Notes under the pieces: generated by a model
Database searches by the model: none
Seen by the model: the letters and a program-made list of their open reading frames with translations, nothing else
What the model was told of the DNA's origin: nothing
DNA from: Bartonella tribocorum
GTDB taxonomy: Bacteria; Pseudomonadota; Alphaproteobacteria; Rhizobiales; Rhizobiaceae
Reading direction: 5' to 3'
Length of the DNA stretch: 64,000 nt
Assembly: GCF_002778015.1 (NCBI RefSeq)
Contig: NZ_NJPP01000004.1
Location: forward strand, 1 to 64,000
Translations under genes and position numbers: made by a program
Shown: piece after piece, positions 21,727 to 30,864 of the stretch
Numbering within the stretch: the first letter of the stretch is position 1
Layout: each line of letters begins with the position of its first letter

Positions 21727-22938
21727 GTAATTTTTTCCTATAGGAGTTTAAAACTTACAATTTTTTATTTTTATCCCTTCAAACATTCTCAAACAGAAAT
21801 TTGCTCTCCTGCATAGATCGCTTAGCAAAATAAACAGCTTCATATTGTTATGAAAAAATGCTTCTTTGGCTCAATTGTGTGCACTGAAAATAAAGAAGTC
21901 TGATTTATTTTAATTACTTCCATTCTTCATCAAAACCGAAGCAAAACAATTATTTTTTTAAAAGATTTTATCAATAATAAATGTCACATTGTCTCATATT
22001 TTTATTTAATACGTTCTTTGATGGATCTCACGTGTAAAACCAAGCCCTCATGAAAAATAGAAAACACCACGATGTTATGAGTTCCCTCATTTTTTAAAAA
22101 ACATTTCTCAAATGTACCCAAATCCATTGCACCATAATGCCCGTGAATGGCATAACGATAAAGCCTCCCGTAAAGCATAAACATAGCACATAACACTGAT
22201 TTATAATGATATATCTAGCATCATTCAACTTAAATTAAAACGCTGCATAGGATTCTCTCCTTCCAAGCTGATCCTATATTCAATCAATCAAAATTACTTA
22301 CACATTACAAACAACCAAGTTATGTAGAATGAAACTGTACAAGAAAAAGCTAAAAATGCCTCTTATAAACCATCTCAATGGCTCAAAAGCTGTGTAACAT
22401 TGTGGATCACCGTCTTTACGCTTATTAAAAAGGCAAGCCGCTATTATACTGTTCTTTAGCCCTTAATATTGCACACTTCCTTGATACTTAAGATAGTTCA
22501 TCAAAAGATTTTTACGCACATACCAACCTTGCATATATAATAGCCAATAACACCATTTTACGACGCAATATTAAATTTATAAACCAAAGAGTATCATATC
22601 CTCACCACCACTCTCGTATGCAAATCATTCACCATGAAACAAAAAACAGCATTGATTGCTCTAGAAAAAAATCTTACAGTAAAACCACTAAACTTTAAGT
22701 GTGCAAACGCATTCTTTTACCATCTCAAGTTTTTAGCCTCTACAAAAAATAAAAGACTATTTAGCGCTGAATAAAATCACGCTTCCTACCACAATTCAAT
22801 TCAAATTTAATTGCTTTATTTATTGATAACATAAACAAAATATATACAAATATTGTTTATTTTGTTTAAGCTCCAAAGAAAAGATCTTAAAAAACTAAAA
22901 ATATAACAAATCTTCTCAAAGTGTTTTCCTAAGAAATT
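21727..22938. other. Spacer between kgtP copies 1 and 2
   Basis: About 1.2 kb without a recognisable gene. A 64-codon minus-strand frame at 22002-22196 (..CFLKNEGTHNIVVFSIF..) is the only one with any coding look. It has no clear ribosome-binding site for its first Met, and I do not recognise it. The rest is AT-rich. Confidence 0.4.
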
Positions 22939-22979
22939 ATCATGATACAATTGCGTTTTTATGCTATACATCGTTAACA
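22939..22979 (+). promoter_or_regulatory. Putative promoter and palindrome upstream of kgtP copy 2
   Basis: ATCATGAT (22939-22946) is followed by ACAA, then TTGCGT (22951-22956), a 17-base spacer and TTAACA (22974-22979). The palindrome is shared with copy 1, and the string CATACAATTG or GATACAATTG is shared with copy 3. Confidence 0.4.
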
Positions 22980-23024
22980 ACTTTAACGAGTAGAAAAATT
23001 ATTAATCTAAAAGGGGAATACTTC

Positions 23025-24341
23025 ATGAACAACCAAAATAATCAAACAACGTTAGAGCCACATGATACAAGGAAACGTATTTTTGCTATTATATCCAGTG
23101 CATCAGGAAATCTCGTAGAATGGTACGACTTTTATGCTTACTCTTTTGCATCGGTTTATTTTGCCTCACAATTTTTTCCTGAAGATGAAGATATTGTTAC
23201 ACAACTGTTAAAAACTGCAGGAATCTTTTTTATTGGCTTTCTTATGCGTCCAATTGGCGCATGGCTCTTTGGCTTCATTGCTGACCGCTATGGACGTAAA
23301 CGCTCAATGCTTATTTCTGTTTTTATGATGTGTGGCGGTTCTTTTCTTATTGCCATACTTCCCACCTACAAAACCTTGGGAATAACAGCAGCATTTCTTC
23401 TTCTTTTAGTCCGTATGTTTCAAGGGCTTTCCGTGGGTGGTGAATATGGTACAGCAGCCACTTATATGAGCGAAGTTGCGCCCAAAAATCGTCGTGGGCT
23501 CTTTGCTTCTTTTCAATATGCAACAACAATCTCAGGTCAACTTCTTGCGAGTTTTATAATATTTATTTTAGCCATGTACCTTAACGAGGATCAGTTAAAA
23601 GCATGGGGATGGCGTATTCCTTTTGTTATTGGTGGCTTTGGAGCAATTGTTTCAATTTATCTACGCAGCTTGCTTCATGAAACAACAACCATCAAAAGTC
23701 GCTCTGAACAACACGCCGGTAGTCTTAAAGAACTTTTTCGCAATCATAAAAAAGCGTTCTTTTTGGTTGTTGGCTTTACAGCTGGTGGATCACTCACATT
23801 TTACACATACACCACTTATATGCAAAAATATCTGATCACAACCACCGGCTTTGATAAACAAACCGCAACAACAATAATGACGGCAGCCCTCTTTATTTTT
23901 GTGTTATTCCAACCACTTTTAGGTGCCCTCGCCGATAAAATTGGAGCAAGAGCTTCACTCATTAGTTGGAGTGTCTTATCCATTCTCTGCACCATTCCTG
24001 TCCTTAAAATGATTGGCAATGCCCATAACCCATGGATAGCGCTCTTAATCATTATTGGAATACTCTGTGTTATGAGTTTTTATACGTCTATTGCCGGTAT
24101 CATAAAAGCAGAATTGTTCCCTGCTTCAATCCGAGCAATTGGTGTTGGATTTGCTTTTGCTATCGGCAATGCACTCTTTGGCGGTTCTGCTGAATATGTA
24201 GCGCTTGGATTAAAAAATATGGGGTATGAATCTGTTTTCTTTTTTTACATCGTTGGTATGATGATCATTGCCTTTATCTCTATTCTCCTTATGCCCGATA
24301 TAGATAAAGGAGGATATCTCGATAAAGACGAACTTCATTAA
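23025..24341 (+). CDS. kgtP: MHS-family MFS symporter, KgtP-type 2-oxoglutarate permease (copy 2)
   Basis: This is a 438-residue paralogue of the upstream gene, alike at most positions by eye. It has the same signature blocks ([50 protein letters not shown]). The start is well supported by AAAAGGGGAA nine bases before the ATG. The N-terminal tail (MNNQNNQTTLEPHDTRKR) and the C-terminal tail (DIDKGGYLDKDELH) differ most between copies. It is intact and should be functional. Duplication followed by modest divergence could have given different affinities or substrates, which the sequence alone does not show. It ends one base into a 17-base tandem duplication. Confidence 0.82.
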   Translation: MNNQNNQTTLEPHDTRKRIFAIISSASGNLVEWYDFYAYSFASVYFASQFFPEDEDIVTQLLKTAGIFFIGFLMRPIGAWLFGFIADRYGRKRSMLISVFMMCGGSFLIAILPTYKTLGITAAFLLLLVRMFQGLSVGGEYGTAATYMSEVAPKNRRGLFASFQYATTISGQLLASFIIFILAMYLNEDQLKAWGWRIPFVIGGFGAIVSIYLRSLLHETTTIKSRSEQHAGSLKELFRNHKKAFFLVVGFTAGGSLTFYTYTTYMQKYLITTTGFDKQTATTIMTAALFIFVLFQPLLGALADKIGARASLISWSVLSILCTIPVLKMIGNAHNPWIALLIIIGILCVMSFYTSIAGIIKAELFPASIRAIGVGFAFAIGNALFGGSAEYVALGLKNMGYESVFFFYIVGMMIIAFISILLMPDIDKGGYLDKDELH

Positions 24342-24374
24342 ACTGCCACTTTTGTTAAACTGCCACTTTTGTTA
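24341..24374. repeat. 17-base perfect tandem duplication
   Basis: AACTGCCACTTTTGTTA occurs twice back to back, starting at the last base of the kgtP copy 2 stop codon. It separates the gene from its terminator and looks like a recent slippage or unequal-exchange product. Confidence 0.9.
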
Positions 24375-24391
24375 AACGGATTGACTAAATG

Positions 24392-24418
24392 AAAAAGCCT
24401 AAGAAATTAGGCTTTTTT
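24392..24418 (+). terminator. Rho-independent terminator of kgtP copy 2
   Basis: An 11-bp stem (AAAAAGCCTAA with TTAGGCTTTTT, loop GAAA) is followed by T residues. It differs from the copy 3 terminator by a compensated base pair (C-G replaced by T-A), so the structure has been kept. Confidence 0.88.
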
Positions 24419-25053
24419 ATAATTATTTACCCCAAAAAATTCATTTTTTATATTATAAAATCTCCGTTCTTTATCTTACTTTCAATAAGAAAAATTTATC
24501 GAATACTTTCTGTGATTTTCAAGGATCATTTTCATAACATATTGAGTTATAATTGCTGTTTCATATTTTGTATATCAAATGAAAAACCTAAATACCGCAA
24601 GACTTTCTCATTTCTACCCTTTTGATAATATTATAACCCCCTCCCCTCACAACGATACCTCTTGCAATACATAAAAAGAATGATTCTATAGATAAAAATT
24701 ATTTAATAAATTTAAAAAATCCGCATATTATATATTATATAAAATAAAAATTTAATTTGTTTTTATAAATTCGTTACAAATAATAAATTATACGTATCAA
24801 TTCGATAGTAACTTCATTAAAAATTATTAAAATTACTTTAAATTGCATTAAAAATATTACCAATAGAATTTAATTATTTAAAAAGATTAATAAAACTATT
24901 TATACTCTATAGTAAATAGATAAAATATTACAGCAATATGTTATTTTAAATATTTTTTATGAAAAATAATCATCATACAATTGACTTTTCCTAGAAATCA
25001 TAAAAAACTAAGTTTACAAGATATGGATAATAAATCCAAAAGGGGAACAATTC
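24419..25053. other. Very AT-rich spacer and putative promoter of kgtP copy 3
   Basis: No gene is seen. At 24969-24986, ATCATCAT, ACAA and TTGACT repeat the arrangement seen upstream of copy 2, with one change in the palindrome. The -10 is unclear (AT-rich around 25000-25010). A + strand frame beginning at 24389 overlaps the terminator and is not credible. Confidence 0.4.
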
Positions 25054-26361
25054 ATGGAAAATGAAACAATTTCAGCATCACAAGATGCAAGAAAACGCGT
25101 TTTTGCTATTATCGCAAGCGCCTCAGGAAATCTCGTAGAATGGTATGATTTTTACGTTTACTCATTTGCATCGATTTATTTTGCATCACAATTTTTTCCT
25201 TCAGATGGTGATACGATCACACCACTGTTGAAAACTGCGGGTGTCTTTTTTATTGGCTTTCTTATGCGCCCGATTGGCGCTTGGTTTTTAGGGTTTATCG
25301 CCGATCGTTATGGACGTAAACGCTCAATGCTTGTATCCATTTTTATGATGTGTGGTGGCTCTTTTTTCATCGCTATACTTCCCACCTATGAAACCTTGGG
25401 AGTAACATCAGCAATCCTTCTCCTTTTAGCTCGGATGATGCAAGGACTTTCAGCGGGGGGCGAATATGGAACAGCAGCCACTTATATGAGTGAAGTTGCC
25501 CTCAAAAAGCATCGTGGGCTTTTTGCTTCTTTTCAATCTGCCACCCTTATTACAGGTCAGCTTCTTGCCAGTTTCATTATATTTATTCTAGCAACTTATC
25601 TTTCTGAAGATCAGTTAAAATCATGGGGATGGCGTATTCCTTTTTTGATTGGTGGATGTGGAGCACTCATTGCGATTTATCTACGTCGTGCGCTTCACGA
25701 AACAACCACCCACGAAAGCCGCTCTCACAAACACTCTGGTAGTCTTAAGGAACTTCTCACCAAACATGCAAAAGCCGTTGTCGTGATTGCCTGCTTTGCA
25801 TCAGGAGGGTCACTCACATTTTACACCTTTACGACTTATATGCAGAAATATCTGATCACAACCACCGGCTTTGATAAACATACCGCAACAACGATTATGA
25901 CAGCTGTACTGTTTATTTTCATTCTGTTCCAACCCATAGCGGGTATTATTGCCGATAAAATTGGAACAAAAACTTTACTTATCATTTGGAGTATACTCTC
26001 TGCCATCTTTACATTTCCAGGACTCTGGATAATTGGGAACACCCATAATATATGGGTTGCTGTATGCGTTATTATTGGCTTACTGTTCATTATGAGCATG
26101 TATACATCCATCTCTGGTGTTGTAAAATCAGCTATGTTTCCCTCTTCCATACGGGCATTAGGTGTTAGCATCTCTCATGCCATTGGTAACGCCTTATTTG
26201 GTGGTTCTGCTGAATACGTCGCACTTGGATTAAAAAAGTATGGTTATGAATCACTCTTTTATTTTTACATAACCATCGTGATGATCATGGCCTTCATTGC
26301 GCTTCTCTTTGTCCCAAGTATGCGTAAAGGAGGGCACCTCCAAGACGATGAAAAACGTTAG
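25054..26361 (+). CDS. kgtP: MHS-family MFS symporter, KgtP-type 2-oxoglutarate permease (copy 3)
   Basis: This third paralogue has 435 residues and the same 12-segment MHS architecture and signatures ([50 protein letters not shown]). AAAAGGGGAA precedes the start as in copy 2. It shows somewhat more change than the other two in the central loop (THESRSHKHSGS, KHAKAVVVIACF) and the C-terminus (SMRKGGHLQDDEKR). All charged residues of the conserved loops are kept, so it is probably active. The three-gene array with repeated leader and terminator points to stepwise duplication of a whole transcription unit. Confidence 0.82.
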   Translation: MENETISASQDARKRVFAIIASASGNLVEWYDFYVYSFASIYFASQFFPSDGDTITPLLKTAGVFFIGFLMRPIGAWFLGFIADRYGRKRSMLVSIFMMCGGSFFIAILPTYETLGVTSAILLLLARMMQGLSAGGEYGTAATYMSEVALKKHRGLFASFQSATLITGQLLASFIIFILATYLSEDQLKSWGWRIPFLIGGCGALIAIYLRRALHETTTHESRSHKHSGSLKELLTKHAKAVVVIACFASGGSLTFYTFTTYMQKYLITTTGFDKHTATTIMTAVLFIFILFQPIAGIIADKIGTKTLLIIWSILSAIFTFPGLWIIGNTHNIWVAVCVIIGLLFIMSMYTSISGVVKSAMFPSSIRALGVSISHAIGNALFGGSAEYVALGLKKYGYESLFYFYITIVMIMAFIALLFVPSMRKGGHLQDDEKR

Positions 26362-26377
26362 CCCACTCTATATAAAC

Positions 26378-26405
26378 AAAAAAGCCCAAGAAATTGGGCT
26401 TTTTT
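26378..26405. terminator. Terminator between kgtP copy 3 and the DUF2853 gene
   Basis: A 12-bp stem (AAAAAAGCCCAA with TTGGGCTTTTTT, loop GAAA) carries A and T runs on both sides, so it can serve both convergent genes. Confidence 0.88.
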
Positions 26406-26430
26406 ATCATTATCGTAAATTTAATATTAT

Positions 26431-26736
26431 TTAAATTTTATCAAGTGCATTAAGTTGCTTAGCGACTAAGTAATAAAAAGTCATACGACTTTTTCGACGC
26501 TCTCCAGCCATCATCTGAGCAACTTTTGAAACCGCCATTTTAGCACTCTGCTCATCAGCTTCTAAAACGTTTTGAACCCATTTTTCAACCCGTTCTAACT
26601 CTTTTGGATCCGATATCGCAACAAGCGCTGCATCCTGCTTTTTCATCACCAAAGCTAAACGATGCTCAAGTCGTTCAACTGCTGCTGCATCGGGGTTTGA
26701 ATCATATTGTTTAATATCTGCTAGATTATTTGTCAT
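26431..26736 (-). CDS. DUF2853 family protein
   Basis: This is a small cytosolic, helix-rich protein of 101 residues with no signal or membrane segment. The order of features fits the alphaproteobacterial DUF2853 family as I remember it: an N-terminal Asp/Ala-rich stretch, then SDPKELERVEKWV in mid-protein and a C-terminal block RRKSRMTFYYLVAKQL with conserved aromatic residues. No function is known for the family. A GGAGA-like site (GGAGATGATG) precedes the ATG. The gene is convergent with the third kgtP copy and divergent from ssrA. The family name is moderately sure; the coding status is well supported. Confidence 0.7.
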   Translation of the reverse strand: MTNNLADIKQYDSNPDAAAVERLEHRLALVMKKQDAALVAISDPKELERVEKWVQNVLEADEQSAKMAVSKVAQMMAGERRKSRMTFYYLVAKQLNALDKI

Positions 26737-26869
26737 TTTGCATCATCTCCTCTCCAAAAATAAGCGGTCTATACTTTACAGCCGCCTCATATAGCTCCAT
26801 AAATAATTAGAGGATTAAAAATATTAACAACCCCCCCTTTTCCTAAGACTGTTCTTCATCTATATTTAA

Positions 26870-27200
26870 AGAGCTGGCTTTTCAGCTATGGTAATAAATG
26901 GACGGTGAAATAAACCTATTGGACCCGGGGGCGGTACCCGGCGCCTCCACCAAAATATAAACCACAAAAATTATATTTTGGTGGGGGCGAAATAGGATCG
27001 ACAAGGGTGTAAAGATCGCTCTTTTACTCGGCATTGTACCACCGTTATCGGGCTAAATGAGTAGTTGCAAATGACAACTATGCGGAAGCACGTCTCGCTG
27101 CTTAAGGCAGTGTGAATGTTTCAAATTGACTCTTAAACCGTCGCAGGTTTAAGCGGGGTTCGGAGGCACCTGGCAACAGAAGCCTTCACTTTTTTAAATG
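26870..27200 (+). ncRNA. ssrA: tmRNA, circularly permuted two-piece alphaproteobacterial form
   Basis: The acceptor piece comes first and ends in GCGCCTCCACCA (CCA at 26950-26952). The coding piece then begins GGGGGCGAAATAGG at 26983, and its GGGGGCG pairs with CGCCTCC to close the tRNA-like acceptor stem. The 30-base spacer between them is bounded by a perfect 14-bp inverted repeat (CCACCAAAATATAA with TTATATTTTGGTGG), the precursor hairpin that is cut out. The tag frame is at 27067-27105: GCA resume codon, ANDNYAEARLAA, TAA. The outer ends are estimates. The RNA frees stalled ribosomes and marks the product for ClpXP; sspB, the adaptor for such tags, follows directly. Confidence 0.95.
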
Positions 27201-27362
27201 TTATTGATTGATCTTTCAGACATTATCAGACATTATTTCTCGTGTTTTTTCGATTCAATGAGGTACCTTATAGACAAAATACTGTCCATTTTTAAATACA
27301 TTCTCTTAACACAATATCAATACGACCCATTCTGCTACGCGAAATAAAAGGAATAAACTTCA

Positions 27363-27908
27363 ATGATTAAAGATCAAATCCGTTACGATATTCTCGTTCA
27401 GGATGCGCTTCGTGGAGTTATCCGTCAGGTTTTATCGGAAGTTGCGAAAGTAGGACTTCCAGGAAATCATCATTTTTTTATAACTTTTTTTACAAACGCT
27501 CCAGGCGTTAAAATCTCTTCACGGCTAAAGGATCGCTATCCTGAGCAAATGACAATCGTCTTGCAACATCAGTTTAGAGATCTCAGTGTTTCAGAAACAG
27601 CCTTCGAAGTAACCCTCTCTTTCAGAGAAATTACTGAAAAACTTGTGATTCCTTTTACATCCATTCAAGTCTTTTACGATCCTGTAGCAGCATTTGAAGC
27701 AGCATTTGATCTGCCCTCAAAACTTCCTTCTGTAGAAAGTGAGAATTCAGAACAGACTTCATCTGCACCCATCACTTTATCAAACGAACAAAAAAAAGAA
27801 AATACACCCACAAAAGAACAAAATCTTAATACCAATAAAGAATCTTTAAATAACGATACAAAACAAAGTGCTGATGTTGTCTCTTTAGACTCTTTTCGGA
27901 AAAAATAA
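27363..27908 (+). CDS. sspB: SspB family ClpXP adaptor (alphaproteobacterial type)
   Basis: SspB binds the ssrA tag and tethers tagged proteins to ClpX. The 181-residue protein has the N-terminal substrate-binding fold of the alpha form (IRYDILVQDALRGVIRQVL, HHFFITFFTNAPGVKISSRL, YPEQMTIVLQHQF, IPFTSIQVFYDP). A long, charged, Asn/Lys/Thr-rich flexible linker follows, and then a short C-terminal peptide (ADVVSLDSFRKK) that in this family docks on ClpX. The start has AAAGGAATAA upstream. It lies about 160 bases after the tmRNA coding piece on the same strand. Two small genes follow with gaps of 8 and 13 bases, suggesting an operon. Confidence 0.92.
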   Translation: MIKDQIRYDILVQDALRGVIRQVLSEVAKVGLPGNHHFFITFFTNAPGVKISSRLKDRYPEQMTIVLQHQFRDLSVSETAFEVTLSFREITEKLVIPFTSIQVFYDPVAAFEAAFDLPSKLPSVESENSEQTSSAPITLSNEQKKENTPTKEQNLNTNKESLNNDTKQSADVVSLDSFRKK

Positions 27909-27916
27909 ACTTTCTC

Positions 27917-28099
27917 ATGACTGAACCGATAAATCTTCGCCAATTTCGCAAACAAAAAAAGCGTGCAGAAAAAGCGCTTCATGCTGATGAAAATCGCTAT
28001 CGTTTTGGACGAACAAAAACTGAAAAACTGTTCGAAAAAAAAGAAGCTTTAAAGGTACAAAAGTTTTTGGATCAAAATCGTTTGCAAAATGACGAATAA
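27917..28099 (+). CDS. DUF4169 family protein
   Basis: This 60-residue, highly basic protein reads INLRQFRKQKKRAEKALHADENRYRFGRTK at its N-terminal half, the usual DUF4169 pattern in Rhizobiales (short, Arg/Lys/Ala-rich, single long helix). It starts eight bases after the sspB stop and is 13 bases from the next start, so it is part of the same operon. No function is known. Its charge and size would suit RNA or ribosome binding, but that is a guess. Confidence 0.8.
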   Translation: MTEPINLRQFRKQKKRAEKALHADENRYRFGRTKTEKLFEKKEALKVQKFLDQNRLQNDE

Positions 28100-28112
28100 A
28101 AAGGGGGGGGAA

Positions 28113-28364
28113 ATGAACGAAAATAATTCGATCGATTGGTCAAAAGTCACCCCACAAAAGATATCTGTTCGCGTTGATGGGCATGCAACAAGTGTCTCTT
28201 TAGAACCGCCATTTTTAGATATTCTCAAAAATATAGCCCGCAAAAAAGGACAATCTTTAGCCTTTATTATCACTGATATTGATAGCCAAAGACCACAACA
28301 AGTCAATCTTTCGTCCTCGTTACGCGTTTACGCACTTCAAAGTGTTCTGACAAAACGTCTTTAG
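28113..28364 (+). CDS. Ribbon-helix-helix domain protein (RHH_4 family)
   Basis: This 83-residue protein matches the alphaproteobacterial RHH_4 pattern: KISVRVDGHATSVSLEPPF (beta strand and turn), DILKNIARKKGQSLAFIITDID, then NLSSSLRVYALQSV. Such proteins are arc-like DNA-binding folds; targets are not known. I use the ATG preceded by AAGGGGGGGGAA. An ATG eight codons upstream overlaps the end of the DUF4169 gene and has no family support. It is third in the sspB operon. A 110-base gap precedes uvrD. Confidence 0.82.
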   Translation: MNENNSIDWSKVTPQKISVRVDGHATSVSLEPPFLDILKNIARKKGQSLAFIITDIDSQRPQQVNLSSSLRVYALQSVLTKRL

Positions 28365-28476
28365 TCCTTGCTTTTGTTTTAACATCTCTTGTTCAGTGTA
28401 AGTCTGTTGTAGTTTTTAAAAGAAAAGTTTTTTAAACCTAGAACTTTAATAAAAAAAAGATTACAAAAAAGGTATA

Positions 28477-30813
28477 ATGAATAATTTTTCTGATCACATA
28501 CCTTTCTTTGAAGAAGATGCCCCCCCACTCCATGATAAGGAAAACTCTGGGGTTTCTTCCCCTGTTCTAAAAGAAAAAAAATCATATAACACAAACTATT
28601 TAGAACAGCTTAATCCAGAACAGCAACAAGCTGTTATGAATACTGAGGGACCTCTTTTAGTTCTTGCTGGTGCTGGTACTGGAAAAACACGTGTTTTAAC
28701 AACCCGCATTTCTCACATTCTGCGCTCTGGACTTGCCTCCCCCCAACAAATACTTGCTGTCACTTTCACCAACAAAGCAGCCCGTGAAATGAAAATACGT
28801 ATTGGTGAACTCATTGGTGAAGTTGTTGAAGGGATGCCTTGGCTTGGAACTTTTCATTCCACTGGTGCTAAAATTTTACGCCGCCATGCAGAGCTTGTTG
28901 ATTTAAAAAGAAACTTTACAATTCTTGATAGCGATGATGTTCTTCGACTTTTAAAACAGCTTATTCAAGCTAAAGGATTAGACGATAAGCGTTGGCCCGC
29001 ACGAAACCTTGCCATGATGATTGATTCTTGGAAAAATCAAGGACTTTCACCAGAACATATCTCAAAAAGTGAGGCGTATTCCTTTGGCAATGGCATGGGA
29101 CGCGAACTTTATCGCAGTTATCAAAATCGATTAAAAGATCTTAATGCTTGTGATTTTGGCGATCTTCTGCTTCATTCTATCTCTATCTTCCAACACAATC
29201 CAGATATTCTTCGCGAATATCATTCTCAATTTCGCTATATTCTTGTCGATGAATATCAAGATACAAATACAGCACAATATCTCTGGCTTCGCCTTTTGGC
29301 ACAACATCCTCAAGGTCAAAATGTTAATCTTTGTTGCGTTGGCGATGATGATCAATCTATTTATGGGTGGCGTGGTGCAAAAGTCGAGAACATATTACGG
29401 TTTGAAAAAGATTTTCCTTCTGCCAAAATTATTCGTCTAGAACGCAATTATCGCTCAACATCCCATATTCTTAAAACCGCCTCCCATCTGATTGCTCATA
29501 ATGAAGAAAGACTGGGCAAAGTCCTTTTTTCTGCTCAAGAAAAGAGCGAAGAAGAAAAAGTAAAAATTCATTCAGCATGGGATTCGGCAGAAGAAGCACG
29601 AGCAATCGGAGAAGAAATCGAACGCGCCCAACAAAGCGGTCATGCATTAAATCATATGGCTATATTGGTACGCGCCTCATTTCAAATGCGTGAATTTGAA
29701 GACCGCTTTGTAACACTTGGCCTTAACTATCGTGTCATTGGAGGTCCTCGTTTTTATGAGCGAATGGAAATACGTGATGCCATGGCTTATTTACGCGTTG
29801 TTGTCCACCCCGCTGATGATTTAGCTTTTGAACGTATTATCAATACACCTAAACGCGGCATAGGCGATGCAACCTTGCGCATTCTTTATGAAAGTGCACG
29901 CGCACGCTCTATTTCTCTCTTTTCTGCTGCTGCTGATATCATTGAAACAGATGAACTCAAGCCTAAGGCACGCAGTGCTTTACGAAGCCTTATTGAACAC
30001 TTCCGCCGCTGGCAAAATATGCTGCAATGCACCCCCCACAGAGAACTTGCCGAGATCATCCTTGACGATTCTGGTTATACAACCATGTGGTTAGAGGATC
30101 GCTCACCAGAAGCGCCCACACGATTAGAGAATCTTAAAGAAATGGTCCGTTCCATGGAACAATTTGAAAACATTCAAAGTTTTTTAGAACATGTTGCACT
30201 GGTTATGGAAACAGAAAATAATGAAAACATGGATGCCGTCAACATCATGACACTTCATTCCGCTAAAGGGCTTGAATTTGAAACAGTTTTTCTTCCAGGC
30301 TGGGAAGAAGGACTTTTTCCCCATCAGCGCTCATTAGATGAAGGCGGACGTTCAGGCTTAGAAGAAGAACGGCGTCTTGCTTATGTGGGGCTTACAAGAG
30401 CAAAAAAATATCTGCATATATGGTTTGTATCCCACCGCAGAGTTCACGGACTTTGGCAATCTGCTCTTCCCTCCCGTTTTCTAGATGAATTACCAGCAGA
30501 ACATATAGAAGCCATAGCCATGGAAACATCTTATGGTGGTTATGGAACATACTCTTTTCAACATCAAGACTCCTTTTATAAGGACTATGCAACACCAAGA
30601 CAAAAGCGTACACAAAAAAACAAAAATATTGAAGGAAAAGTTATCGCTCACTCAGTCTCTGAAGCAGCATTAAATTTTGCAATCAATGATCGAATTTTTC
30701 ACATAAAATTTGGCTATGGTCATATTACAGCGATAGATGATCATAAATTGACAATCATGTTTGAAAAAGCTGGAGAAAAGCGTGTATTGGATAATTTTGT
30801 CGACAAAGCTTAA
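28477..30813 (+). CDS. uvrD: ATP-dependent 3'-5' DNA helicase UvrD/PcrA
   Basis: This superfamily 1A helicase of nucleotide-excision and mismatch repair has 778 residues, close to the usual length for this subfamily. Motif I (AGAGTGKT) is at residues 64-71. It is followed by FTNKAAREMKIR, VDEYQDTN (II), GDDDQSIYGWRGA (III), LERNYRS (IV), TLHSAKGLEF (V) and VGLTRAKKYL (VI), all intact. The N-terminal 40 residues are acidic and non-conserved. The C-terminal end (GYGHITAIDDHKLTI..) is the small Tudor-like domain of UvrD/PcrA that binds RNA polymerase in other bacteria. It is convergent with the acetyltransferase gene. Confidence 0.95.
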   Translation: MNNFSDHIPFFEEDAPPLHDKENSGVSSPVLKEKKSYNTNYLEQLNPEQQQAVMNTEGPLLVLAGAGTGKTRVLTTRISHILRSGLASPQQILAVTFTNKAAREMKIRIGELIGEVVEGMPWLGTFHSTGAKILRRHAELVDLKRNFTILDSDDVLRLLKQLIQAKGLDDKRWPARNLAMMIDSWKNQGLSPEHISKSEAYSFGNGMGRELYRSYQNRLKDLNACDFGDLLLHSISIFQHNPDILREYHSQFRYILVDEYQDTNTAQYLWLRLLAQHPQGQNVNLCCVGDDDQSIYGWRGAKVENILRFEKDFPSAKIIRLERNYRSTSHILKTASHLIAHNEERLGKVLFSAQEKSEEEKVKIHSAWDSAEEARAIGEEIERAQQSGHALNHMAILVRASFQMREFEDRFVTLGLNYRVIGGPRFYERMEIRDAMAYLRVVVHPADDLAFERIINTPKRGIGDATLRILYESARARSISLFSAAADIIETDELKPKARSALRSLIEHFRRWQNMLQCTPHRELAEIILDDSGYTTMWLEDRSPEAPTRLENLKEMVRSMEQFENIQSFLEHVALVMETENNENMDAVNIMTLHSAKGLEFETVFLPGWEEGLFPHQRSLDEGGRSGLEEERRLAYVGLTRAKKYLHIWFVSHRRVHGLWQSALPSRFLDELPAEHIEAIAMETSYGGYGTYSFQHQDSFYKDYATPRQKRTQKNKNIEGKVIAHSVSEAALNFAINDRIFHIKFGYGHITAIDDHKLTIMFEKAGEKRVLDNFVDKA

Positions 30814-30864
30814 CCAAAAAACCACAATCCGCTTGATCAAAGGCCGTTTTATCAAAGAACCATT

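Noticed and set aside
22002-22196. 64-codon minus-strand frame between kgtP copies 1 and 2
   Set aside because: Some coding look but no clear start signal and no family; reported only within the spacer description.
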